From Muribaculaceae bacterium (lineage in GTDB: Bacteria; Bacteroidota; Bacteroidia; Bacteroidales; Muribaculaceae): DNA of 34,194 nt. The stretch covers positions 1-34,194 of the forward strand of contig JAFQAS010000020.1 of the NCBI GenBank assembly GCA_017399915.1, given 5' to 3'. Below the pieces are notes generated by a model. That model had not been told where the DNA came from, did no database searches, and saw only the letters and a program-made list of their open reading frames with translations. Positions within the stretch are counted from its first letter, which is position 1; every line of letters begins with the position of its first letter. The translations under genes and the position numbers were made by a program. Shown piece by piece: positions 23,536 through 31,071 of the stretch.

Positions 23536-24738
23536 ATGGACTATAAAAAACTGCTTTTTGCGCTTTCATTTTTCATGGTGTCGGCATTGTTTGTTTCGGC
23601 ACAAGAAGTGATTGTTGGTGCTGCTCGAGTGGATCAATATGTAGATCAACTTAAAGGGAAAAAGATCGGTCTTTTCTCTAATCACACAGGAATGGTGGGA
23701 GAGCGTCACACTCTCGATATAATGCTTGAAAACGGACTCGATGTTGAGGTGATTTATTCGCCCGAACATGGTTTTCGAGGAACTGCCGATGCCGGTGAAC
23801 ATGTAAATAGCTCTGTTGACTCTAAAACAGGCATTCGCATCGAATCACTTTATGGTAGCAACAAGAAAAAAGCATTATCACAAGCTGAAATCTCTAAGAT
23901 TGATATAATCGTAACCGATATCCAAGATGTGGGGTTGCGTTTTTATACTTATTATTGCACAATGGTCGACTTAATGAATGCGGCTGTTGAAAATGGCAAA
24001 GAATTCATGGTGCTCGACCGTCCTAATCCCAATGGCATGTATGTCGATGGTCCTATACTCGATATGAAATACAAATCGGGAGTCGGTAAATTGCCTATCC
24101 CGGTAGTACATGGGTTGACCCTTGGCGAACTTGCCTTGATGGTTAATGGCGAAGGGTGGCTCGATAATGGAGCGAAAGTGCCTTTGCAAGTAATTCCATG
24201 TGAAAATTACACTCACCAAACACGCTATGTGTTGCCGGTGGCTCCATCACCCAATTTGCGCACAATGAAGTCGATATATCTCTATCCATCGATATGTTAT
24301 TTTGAGGGAACGTCGGTGAGTCTCGGCCGAGGCACAGATGCTCCGTTTGAGATATATGGTCACCCCAATATGAAAGGGTGTGATTTCACATTTACACCTC
24401 GTAGTGTAGATGGTGCGAAAAATCCTCCATTGCTCAATAAAAAGTGCTATGGTCGCGACCTTCGCACTCTTGATGATGAAGAGATTATCGCTCAAGGATT
24501 GAATTTGGAATATCTTATCGATGCCTATAAATGTATGGGAGTGTCGGTTGATGCGTTTTTCGATAATGGATATAAATATAAGGGCGCTAAAGAGTTTTTT
24601 GAAAAGCTTATTGGTGACGAAAGTATTCGTGGCATGATAGCTAAAGGCATGAGTGCCGATGAAATAAAGGCCACTTGGGCTGATGATGTTGAGGCTTTTA
24701 AAGCACAACGCAAGCCCTATTTGCTTTATGAAGAATAA
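23536..24738 (+). CDS. namZ: Exo-beta-N-acetylmuramidase NamZ (DUF1343)
   Basis: NamZ removes terminal N-acetylmuramic acid from peptidoglycan fragments. I start at ATG 23536 (400 residues), which opens a signal peptide (MDYKKLLFALSFFMVSALFVSA); an upstream in-frame extension to 23416 lacks such features. DUF1343 hallmarks are clear: GKKIGLFSNHTGM, YSPEHGFRG, IVTDIQDVGLRFYTYYCTM, VLDRPNPNG, VHGLTLGELA and SPNLRTMKSIYLYPSICYFEGTSVS, then GRGTDAPFEIYG. It is exported, probably to the periplasm. The symporter gene starts 38 nt later, so NamZ likely releases the sugar which that protein imports. A near-consensus -7 (TATCTTTA) lies about 30 nt upstream. Confidence 0.93.
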   Translation: MDYKKLLFALSFFMVSALFVSAQEVIVGAARVDQYVDQLKGKKIGLFSNHTGMVGERHTLDIMLENGLDVEVIYSPEHGFRGTADAGEHVNSSVDSKTGIRIESLYGSNKKKALSQAEISKIDIIVTDIQDVGLRFYTYYCTMVDLMNAAVENGKEFMVLDRPNPNGMYVDGPILDMKYKSGVGKLPIPVVHGLTLGELALMVNGEGWLDNGAKVPLQVIPCENYTHQTRYVLPVAPSPNLRTMKSIYLYPSICYFEGTSVSLGRGTDAPFEIYGHPNMKGCDFTFTPRSVDGAKNPPLLNKKCYGRDLRTLDDEEIIAQGLNLEYLIDAYKCMGVSVDAFFDNGYKYKGAKEFFEKLIGDESIRGMIAKGMSADEIKATWADDVEAFKAQRKPYLLYEE

Positions 24739-24776
24739 TTTGAAAAAATAATATTAACCCACAAGAAAATATAATA

Positions 24777-26234
24777 ATGGAAAACCATTGGATAGTAATT
24801 ATTACGATAATCGCTTATTTTGCTCTATTGTTGTTAATCTCTTATTTCGCTTCACGCAAGTCGGATAACGCCACATTCTTTTCGGGCAACCGCAAGAATC
24901 CTTGGATATTGGTGTCGATAGCCACTATTGGTGCGGCAATATCGGGTGTGACATTTATCTCAGTGCCTGGAATGGTTGAAACAAAGGGATATTCATATTT
25001 GCAAATGTGTTTAGGCTTTATCGTGGGATATTTCTTGATAGCCTTTGTGTTGGTGCCAATGTTTTATAAGCGTAATTTGGTGTCGATTTATGGATACCTT
25101 GGAGAGCGTTTTGGCGTGGCTACATATCGAAGTGGCGCATGGTTTTTCTTTGTGTCAAAAATGCTCGGAGCATCGGTGCGTTTCTTGGTGGTGTGCTCAA
25201 CACTTCAAATTCTTGTGTTTGACCCATTAAACATTCCATTCGTGTTGAATGTGGTTGCAACGATAGCGTTGATATGGCTTTATACAGCCCAAGGTGGTGT
25301 AAAGTCAGTGATATGGACCGATGTGTTGAAAAGTTGCTGCTTAGTGTTATCGGTGGTGTTGTGTATCTATTTCATCGCTCAAGGTATGGGCTTCTCTATT
25401 GGTGAAATGGTGAGCGCAGTGGCGGGTGATAGCACCTCTCAGATATTCTTCTTTGATGATCCTAAAGAGGGTACTTATTTTTGGAAACAATTTCTTGCCG
25501 GTGTGTTTATGGTGATTGCCACAACCGGTCTTGACCAGGATATGATGCAACGCAACCTCGCTTGTAAAGACTCTAAGGAGTCGCAAAAGAATATGATAGT
25601 TAGTAGTATTGTTCAATTCTTTGTGATTGCGTTGTTCCTTGTATTGGGTACTTTACTTGTGATGTATATGAACAAAACCGGTATTGCAATGCCCGAAAAA
25701 TCAGATGATATCTTTGGTCTTGTCGCACAGAGTGCCGGAATGCCGGTGATTGTGTTGATATTGTTTGTGTTGGGTTTGATTTCAGCAGCATATTCGGCAG
25801 CTGGTTCGGCTCTAACTTCTCTCACCACATCGTTTACTGTTGACATACTTGACGGACAAAAGAAATATAATGACGCAAAACTCACCCGAGTGAGAAAAAT
25901 GGTTCATATCACAATGTCGGTGTTGATGGGCTTGGTAATCATTGTGTTCTATTATGCAAGTAATCAAGATGCGATTAGCGCAGTTTACACGTTGGCGTCA
26001 TACACCTATGGCCCAATTCTTGGTTTGTTTGTGTTTGGCATGTTTATCAAACTTCAAGTGCACGACAAATGGGTGCCAGTGGTGTGTGTGTTGGCTCCTG
26101 CTTTGTCATGGGTAGTGCAATGGCAACTCAAAGAGCAATTTAACTATACCACAAGTTTTGAACTTTTGATAATAAATGCTGTGTTGACAATAATTGGATT
26201 AGCAATGTTGTCAAAAGGTAAAATTGAAGAATAA
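24777..26234 (+). CDS. Sodium/solute symporter (SSS family), probable MurNAc importer
   Basis: This 485-residue inner-membrane protein has about 13 hydrophobic helices and the SSS pattern: an N-terminal helix followed by SRKSDNATFFSGNRKNPW, SIATIGAAISGVTFISVPG, the segment IYGYLGERFGVATYRSG, and SAAYSAAGSALTSLTTSFTVDIL. The substrate cannot be read from the sequence. Its position directly behind namZ parallels what is known in Tannerella forsythia, where an SSS protein (MurT) imports N-acetylmuramic acid, so the same substrate is inferred. No murQ or murK gene is present in this window. Confidence 0.87.
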   Translation: MENHWIVIITIIAYFALLLLISYFASRKSDNATFFSGNRKNPWILVSIATIGAAISGVTFISVPGMVETKGYSYLQMCLGFIVGYFLIAFVLVPMFYKRNLVSIYGYLGERFGVATYRSGAWFFFVSKMLGASVRFLVVCSTLQILVFDPLNIPFVLNVVATIALIWLYTAQGGVKSVIWTDVLKSCCLVLSVVLCIYFIAQGMGFSIGEMVSAVAGDSTSQIFFFDDPKEGTYFWKQFLAGVFMVIATTGLDQDMMQRNLACKDSKESQKNMIVSSIVQFFVIALFLVLGTLLVMYMNKTGIAMPEKSDDIFGLVAQSAGMPVIVLILFVLGLISAAYSAAGSALTSLTTSFTVDILDGQKKYNDAKLTRVRKMVHITMSVLMGLVIIVFYYASNQDAISAVYTLASYTYGPILGLFVFGMFIKLQVHDKWVPVVCVLAPALSWVVQWQLKEQFNYTTSFELLIINAVLTIIGLAMLSKGKIEE

Positions 26235-26284
26235 ATAATGTTAATCTCTCCTTATAATAACCAAAATTAAATAACCAAACTTCT

Positions 26285-27181
26285 ATGTCAAAAGATCTTT
26301 TCAACCGTTACATTTGGTTGGTAGACACTATTAAACGTTATGGGCATATCACTCGAGAGGAGTTAAATGCTCGTTGGAAAAAGTCGCCATTCTCAAATGG
26401 TGAGCCATTGCCACGTCGCACATTCTATAACTATAGAATGGCGATTGAGGATTTATTTAAAGTAAACATTGAGTGTAATCCTTCTACATTTGAATATTAT
26501 ATCGATGAGGGAGATACACACAATGAAAGTGTGACAAACTGGTTGCTCAATACCACAGCGATGAGCAATGTGCTGAGTGAGTCGCGTAACATTTCTAATA
26601 GAATTTTTATTGAAGATGTGCCATCGGCTCGCGAATTTTTGGCAACAGTGATTGATGCGCTCAAGGAGTTTCATCAAATTAAATTTACGTATCAACCATA
26701 TTCGCGCACCAATGCCACGCCCGATATTGTTGTGGAGCCTTATTTTTTGAAAATCTTCCGTCAACGATGGTATGTGACCGGTCGTAATGTGAAAGAGGAT
26801 AAAATCAAAACGTATGCACTCGACCGTATGAAAGATGTGGTGGTGTTGCAAGATGTGTTTGAAATACCCGATGATTTTGATGCCGAAGCATATACTAAAT
26901 ATAGCTATGGTATTATATTTTCACAGGGAGAAATAAAAAATGTGTCGATAAAGACCGATTCTCGTCAAGCTAAATATTTGAGAGCGGTGCCTTTGCATTC
27001 ATCTCAGCATGAAATGATTCACGACACATATTCAATATTTGATTATCGTTTGCGAATTACTCCCGACTTTGTTCAAGAGTTGTTGTCATATGGACCCAAT
27101 ATCACAGTGTTGGATCCTCCGGAGCTAAAAGCGATGATTATAACAAGTCTTGAAGAGTCATTGGCTAATTATAAAAAATGA
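26285..27181 (+). CDS. WYL-domain transcriptional regulator
   Basis: In this 298-residue protein the N-terminal third (about 1-75, DTIKRYGHITREELNARW, PRRTFYNYRMAIEDLF) is a winged-helix-like DNA-binding region. Residues about 135-205 form the WYL domain (IKFTYQPYSR, VVEPYFLKIFRQRWYVTGRN, YALDRMKDV), usually a ligand or nucleic-acid sensor. The C-terminal WCX-like extension ends with ITPDFVQELLSYGPNITVLDPP. It starts 50 nt after the symporter and overlaps the acyltransferase start by 4 nt (ATGA), so it is translationally coupled to it. It may regulate this operon, which is inference. Confidence 0.88.
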   Translation: MSKDLFNRYIWLVDTIKRYGHITREELNARWKKSPFSNGEPLPRRTFYNYRMAIEDLFKVNIECNPSTFEYYIDEGDTHNESVTNWLLNTTAMSNVLSESRNISNRIFIEDVPSAREFLATVIDALKEFHQIKFTYQPYSRTNATPDIVVEPYFLKIFRQRWYVTGRNVKEDKIKTYALDRMKDVVVLQDVFEIPDDFDAEAYTKYSYGIIFSQGEIKNVSIKTDSRQAKYLRAVPLHSSQHEMIHDTYSIFDYRLRITPDFVQELLSYGPNITVLDPPELKAMIITSLEESLANYKK

Positions 27182-28164
27182 AACAACGCATCTTCGGCAT
27201 AGATTTATTGCGAGTCGTGGCGATGATATTTGTGATTATTGACCACACGGTAGCAGCTTATTTAGGTGCCGATGATGTTACTATGATGCGCATTATCGTT
27301 GGAGATAGCGTGTTGTTTTTTATGATATCGGGAGCTGTTTTGTTGCCTGTTGAAGGCAGTGGTAAGGCGTTCCTTTTAAAGCGTTTCAGGCGCATTATTC
27401 CCCCTTTTCTATCGTGGTCGATAGTATATCTGCTATTGTCGTGGTATTTTGATGGCTGGACTCTTGGCAAGTTATGGAAAGAGTTTTATTCGTTGCCATT
27501 AAAACCATCGTTTAGCGCTGCATGGTTTATGTATGTGCTTATAGGGTTTTATCTCGTGGCGCCAATCATGAGTGTGTGGATAAAGAATGTGTCGCGCCGA
27601 TGGATTGAATATGCATTGGTATTGTGGGCATTGTCGACAATGATTCACTATGCGGCTTATTTTGTTGATTTTCCACAAGATATCCACGACACAATGTTGA
27701 GCCCGTTTGTCGGGTATTTGGGGTATATGTTGTTGGGGTATTACCTATGGCGTTATCCTCTACAAGAAGAGTCGCATCGATATCAAGTTGTGGCATGGGG
27801 AGTGTTGTTGCTCCTTGCCGTGGCATTACCCATAAGATTGTATTTCTTTACCGAGAAATATGGTCTCACACATATGCTTTATGATGATTTGCATATAAAT
27901 ATAGTGGCATATATGGCTATGTGTTTCATTTTAGTCACACGAGTGAAGAAGATGCCACAATGGATAACTATTGGGGTAAACCGGTTGGCAAAATTATCAT
28001 TTGGCGTATACCTTTGTCACACTGCAATCTATCAATATGTGATATCGCCACATATCGTGGGGTGTGAGAGTGCGGCATTGATAGCACCGGTAGCCACTTT
28101 ATTATGTTCGGCATTATTTATTTATCTATTGTCGATAACGCCTTTGAAACGATATGTGTGTTAA
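27178..28164 (+). CDS. Membrane acyltransferase (acyltransferase 3 family)
   Basis: This 328-residue protein has about ten transmembrane helices and the family start RIFGIDLLRVVAMIFVIIDHT, with conserved Asp/Arg and the His of IDHT, followed by FFMISGAVLLP and the basic KRFRRIIPPFLSW loop. Such enzymes (for example WecH or OatA-like) transfer acetyl groups from acetyl-CoA to envelope sugars. The acceptor is not known. Coupling to the WYL regulator and location behind namZ suggest a cell-wall or surface-glycan substrate, but this is inference. A terminator follows at 28181. Confidence 0.85.
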   Translation: MKQRIFGIDLLRVVAMIFVIIDHTVAAYLGADDVTMMRIIVGDSVLFFMISGAVLLPVEGSGKAFLLKRFRRIIPPFLSWSIVYLLLSWYFDGWTLGKLWKEFYSLPLKPSFSAAWFMYVLIGFYLVAPIMSVWIKNVSRRWIEYALVLWALSTMIHYAAYFVDFPQDIHDTMLSPFVGYLGYMLLGYYLWRYPLQEESHRYQVVAWGVLLLLAVALPIRLYFFTEKYGLTHMLYDDLHINIVAYMAMCFILVTRVKKMPQWITIGVNRLAKLSFGVYLCHTAIYQYVISPHIVGCESAALIAPVATLLCSALFIYLLSITPLKRYVC

Positions 28165-28180
28165 GGATATATAAAGAATA

Positions 28181-28210
28181 AAAGGAAACGCCTCTCGACG
28201 TTTCCTTTTT
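28181..28210 (+). terminator. Terminator of the namZ-acyltransferase operon
   Basis: Stem AAAGGAAACG / CGTTTCCTTT with an 8-nt loop and T run, 17 nt after the acyltransferase stop. Confidence 0.85.
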
Positions 28211-28250
28211 GTTTCTAATTAATTAAAATCTTTATTCTTGAAAAAAACGA

Positions 28251-28415
28251 TTATTCTTCAACTAATTCAAAGTCTTCTTTGGTAACTCCACAGAGGGGGC
28301 AACTCCAATCATCGGGAATGTCTTCAAATGCAGTTCCGGGAGCAATTCCGCCATCAGGGTCACCTACTTCAGGGTCATAAATCCAATCACATACAGTGCA
28401 ACGATATTTTTTCAT
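28251..28415 (-). CDS. Rubredoxin
   Basis: This 54-residue protein starts [20 protein letters not shown] and has the four iron-binding cysteines in two CxxC knuckles: Cys6-Cys9 (CTVC) and Cys39-Cys42 (CPLC). The family signatures [20 protein letters not shown] and GVTKEDFE are intact. It is a small cytoplasmic one-electron carrier, commonly serving oxidative-stress reductases in anaerobes. The gene stands alone with a promoter about 70 nt upstream (28488-28519). It was identified by translation; it is below the length of most ORF screens. Confidence 0.97.
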   Translation of the reverse strand: MKKYRCTVCDWIYDPEVGDPDGGIAPGTAFEDIPDDWSCPLCGVTKEDFELVEE

Positions 28416-28487
28416 AATCTTATTATTTAAATGGTTATTAATCTTTATTACTTAACAAATAAAACTTGTTGTTTGTTTTGTTCATTG

Positions 28488-28519
28488 CAAAGATAATGGA
28501 ATATTTTAATCCCCGCAAC
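28488..28519 (-). promoter_or_regulatory. Promoter of rubredoxin
   Basis: Minus-strand -7 TATCTTTG (28488-28495) and -33 GTTG (28516-28519, one base off TTTG) with a 20-nt spacer. Confidence 0.6.
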
Positions 28520-28614
28520 TGATAAAATCTATTGCTCGATAGAAATTCTCAATATGGATATGTAAATTCTTAAAATCCAGTCTATTGATCTTGGTGAGAA
28601 TGGTTGGAATAGCT

Positions 28615-28647
28615 GAAAAAAAGAGGCTGAGTTAATGACTCAGCCTC
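28615..28647 (-). terminator. Terminator of the acyl-CoA ligase gene
   Basis: GAGGCTGAGT / ACTCAGCCTC, a perfect 10-bp stem with 5-nt loop, followed by seven T on the minus strand. It begins 8 nt after the stop. Confidence 0.88.
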
Positions 28648-28654
28648 AAATCGT

Positions 28655-30325
28655 TTATGATGTTTTTTTGATACGTTGATATAAGTATCGTTTAATACTC
28701 TTTTTAGGAGTTCTTTCAAATGCCTCCGACATGACTTCTATTTTCTTCAGACGGGCGTAATTTGGAAGGTCTTTGTTGATGTCGGGTAGGGTTGATTTGA
28801 TGTATTTTGCAAATTCTTTTTGGTTCATGCCGTCTTTTGCACCTTGGTCAAAGTCGGGGAATATCAATGCGGTGAGGCCTCCTTCATCTTCAATCACCAA
28901 TGACTCCACGAAATAAGGTCTTACATCGAGCATGGCTTCGATTTCTTCGGGGTAGATGTTTTGACCTGAAGGGCCCAAAATCATACATTTAGAACGTCCA
29001 CGAAGGAACAAACTTCCATCAGCGTCGATTATACCCATATCGCCTGTGTGTAGCCACCCATCTTCATCGAGGGCTTCGGCAGTGGCTTCGGGGTTTTTGT
29101 AATAGCCAAGGAACACATTTGCGCCTCTAACAAGCAATTCGCCTGGAATGTTTTGTGGGTCGGGCGAGTCGATTTTCATTTCCATGTTTGGCACGATTTC
29201 GCCACATGAATAAATCTTCTCGGTTTTCCAATCGGAATATGTGATGATAGGAGCACACTCGGTCATGCCATAGCCCACAGTAAATGGGAATCCCATTCTC
29301 TTGAAGAATGTTTCAACCTCTTTGTTAAATGCGGCTCCACCGATAATCACTTCATAGAATTCACCACCAAATGCCTTGATGAGCTCTGCCTTTATTTTAT
29401 TGGTAATCATTTGGTCAAGACCGGGCACTTTTAGCGCAAATCTTATACCGGCTTTCTCCAATATAGGTTTTACCTTGTTTTTGTAAATCTTTTCTATAAT
29501 AAGCGGAACGGCAATCACAACCGATGGTTTGACTTCGGCAAGAGCTTGCAATATAATCTTAGGGCTTGGAAGACGCGAGAGGAAGTGTACGTGGCAACCT
29601 CTTGACAATTCATACAATACCTCAAACATGAGCCCATACATGTGTGCGCAAGGCAACATCGAAACTACATTTGAAGTGTTGTTGATTGAAGGAAGCGCTT
29701 TCTCTCCAAATTCAAGATTTGATGCAATCGCTCTAAATGGAATCATTACACCCTTAGAGAAACCTGATGTGCCCGAAGTATAGTTTATGATAGCCAATTC
29801 ATCGGGTTGGTCTTCGTGGTAGTTTAATAAATCGGGAGTGAATGCTGTTGGATATTTTTTGCCGAAAAACTCGTTAAGACGAGCTCTTGCTTCGGTGATT
29901 CGTTCGTTTGCTGAGTATAAGAGGCTGAAATTGTTTACCTGAATGATTGCTTGTAGTTCAGGCATTTCCGACTCTATTACATTTTCCCAAATAACTTCGT
30001 CGACAAACAAAACTTTTGCTTCGGAGTGGTTTACAAGGTGATGGATGTTTGATGGCTTAAATTCATGCATCAAAGGCACGGGAACTGCCCCATAGGTCAT
30101 GGTAGCAAGAAACGATACCGCCCAATTGGCTTGGTTTCTTGAGCATATAGCCACTTTGTCGCCTTTTTCCAATCCACATTCTTCAAACATGATGTGAAGT
30201 TTTGCGATGAGACGGGCTACATCGCGGAAATGCAAAGTAGTTCCACGATAGTTTGAAATCGCAGGACGATCCCAGTTCTCACGGAAAGAAGCTTCAAATG
30301 TTTTGTTTACTGATGTAAAGTTCAT
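28655..30325 (-). CDS. Long-chain fatty-acid--CoA ligase (AMP-binding family)
   Basis: It activates fatty acids through an acyl-adenylate to acyl-CoA (or acyl-ACP). The 556 residues show all core motifs: P-loop YTSGTSGFSKGV (about 180-191), VGYGMTECAPI, GWLHTGDMG, LRGRSKCMILGPSGQNIYPEEIE, and the C-terminal catalytic-lysine region TPKKSIKRY. A membrane-bound or cytoplasmic peripheral location is likely. The length and gaps fit the bacterial FadD-like group of Bacteroidota. It is transcribed alone, with a perfect promoter (30350-30381) and strong terminator. The chain-length preference cannot be seen. Confidence 0.9.
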   Translation of the reverse strand: MNFTSVNKTFEASFRENWDRPAISNYRGTTLHFRDVARLIAKLHIMFEECGLEKGDKVAICSRNQANWAVSFLATMTYGAVPVPLMHEFKPSNIHHLVNHSEAKVLFVDEVIWENVIESEMPELQAIIQVNNFSLLYSANERITEARARLNEFFGKKYPTAFTPDLLNYHEDQPDELAIINYTSGTSGFSKGVMIPFRAIASNLEFGEKALPSINNTSNVVSMLPCAHMYGLMFEVLYELSRGCHVHFLSRLPSPKIILQALAEVKPSVVIAVPLIIEKIYKNKVKPILEKAGIRFALKVPGLDQMITNKIKAELIKAFGGEFYEVIIGGAAFNKEVETFFKRMGFPFTVGYGMTECAPIITYSDWKTEKIYSCGEIVPNMEMKIDSPDPQNIPGELLVRGANVFLGYYKNPEATAEALDEDGWLHTGDMGIIDADGSLFLRGRSKCMILGPSGQNIYPEEIEAMLDVRPYFVESLVIEDEGGLTALIFPDFDQGAKDGMNQKEFAKYIKSTLPDINKDLPNYARLKKIEVMSEAFERTPKKSIKRYLYQRIKKTS

Positions 30326-30349
30326 AAAATCCTTAATTTAATTCGTTTG

Positions 30350-30381
30350 CAAAATTAATACATATTGACATTATTAACAAA
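30350..30381 (-). promoter_or_regulatory. Promoter of the acyl-CoA ligase gene
   Basis: Minus-strand -33 TTTG (30378-30381), 20-nt spacer, -7 TAATTTTG (30350-30357), 25 nt before the ATG. Confidence 0.8.
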
Positions 30382-30739
30382 TTAAAAACGAAAAATCGAA
30401 CAAAAAATAGGAGAAAAGAATGAAAAATGTATAATTTTTATCAGTCCACTCCTCTCAAAAACACGCAAGAGTAACCAAGAAAAACTCTCGGGAGCTCTCA
30501 ATATGGATTGGCGGGTGTTGCCTCAATCTACTATGCGATAAATTTGCAATCGCCTGCAAATACCCATCAGTACAATGAGAAAGATGCAATTCATTTCAAA
30601 AACTTTTCAGTCTTATGCGAAAAAAGAAATGGATTTTATTTTTTTGGGGGGATTGGCTCTTATTTGTATAACATAAGGCCATGTTTTGCTGATTTTGATC
30701 ATTAGACCCTAATTTTGGCGACCCTTTGGCCTCTCGAGA
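30382..30739. other. Gene-poor stretch with a possible coding relic
   Basis: No convincing gene is seen in these 358 nt. A plus-strand frame from a TTG at 30508 to 30705 (65 residues, GVASIYYAINLQSPANTHQY) has no recognisable domain and no promoter; it may be a relic. A T7-G6 homopolymer lies near 30640-30654. Confidence 0.4.
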
Positions 30740-30777
30740 AATAAAAAAGACTGTTAATCATTCGATTAACAGTCTTT
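30740..30777 (-). terminator. Terminator of tRNA-Leu
   Basis: A perfect 14-bp stem AAAGACTGTTAATC / GATTAACAGTCTTT with a 4-nt loop and T run on the minus strand, starting 5 nt past the tRNA. Confidence 0.88.
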
Positions 30778-30782
30778 CGCGG

Positions 30783-30864
30783 TACCCAGACCCGGGATCG
30801 AACCGGGATGGGTTGCCCCACTGGTGTTTGAGACCAGCGCGTCTACCGATTCCGCCATCTGGGC
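30783..30864 (-). tRNA. tRNA-Leu (CAA)
   Basis: This 82-nt class II tRNA has D arm TGGCGGAATCGGTAGACGC, anticodon loop CTCAAAC (anticodon CAA), a variable arm around TGGGGCAACCCA, T arm CCCGGTTCGATCCCGGG and discriminator A. The first acceptor pair appears to be G-U. CCA is not encoded. Confidence 0.94.
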
Positions 30865-30877
30865 TTAAATGCGTCGG

Positions 30878-30909
30878 CAAAGGTAGTGAAAGTTTTTGTT
30901 CTGAGCAAA
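30878..30909 (-). promoter_or_regulatory. Promoter of tRNA-Leu
   Basis: Minus-strand -33 TTTG (30906-30909), 20-nt spacer, -7 TACCTTTG (30878-30885). Confidence 0.8.
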
Positions 30910-31071
30910 AAAATGTGAGTTTTTTTGTGGTTTGGAGGTAAAAAGAGGTAGTTTTTTGATTTTTTAAAAGGGCGTGAGTAAAAATATGGGGCTAAAATTA
31001 AGGAAATACCGAATAAATTCATTAAGTTTGTATGTTATTAGTTTCTTATTAAACAATAAATTCCTTGACTA

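Noticed and set aside
30508..30705. Possible 65-codon gene from a TTG start
   Set aside because: No ATG, no promoter, no recognisable family, and an upstream in-frame stop; kept only as a possible relic.
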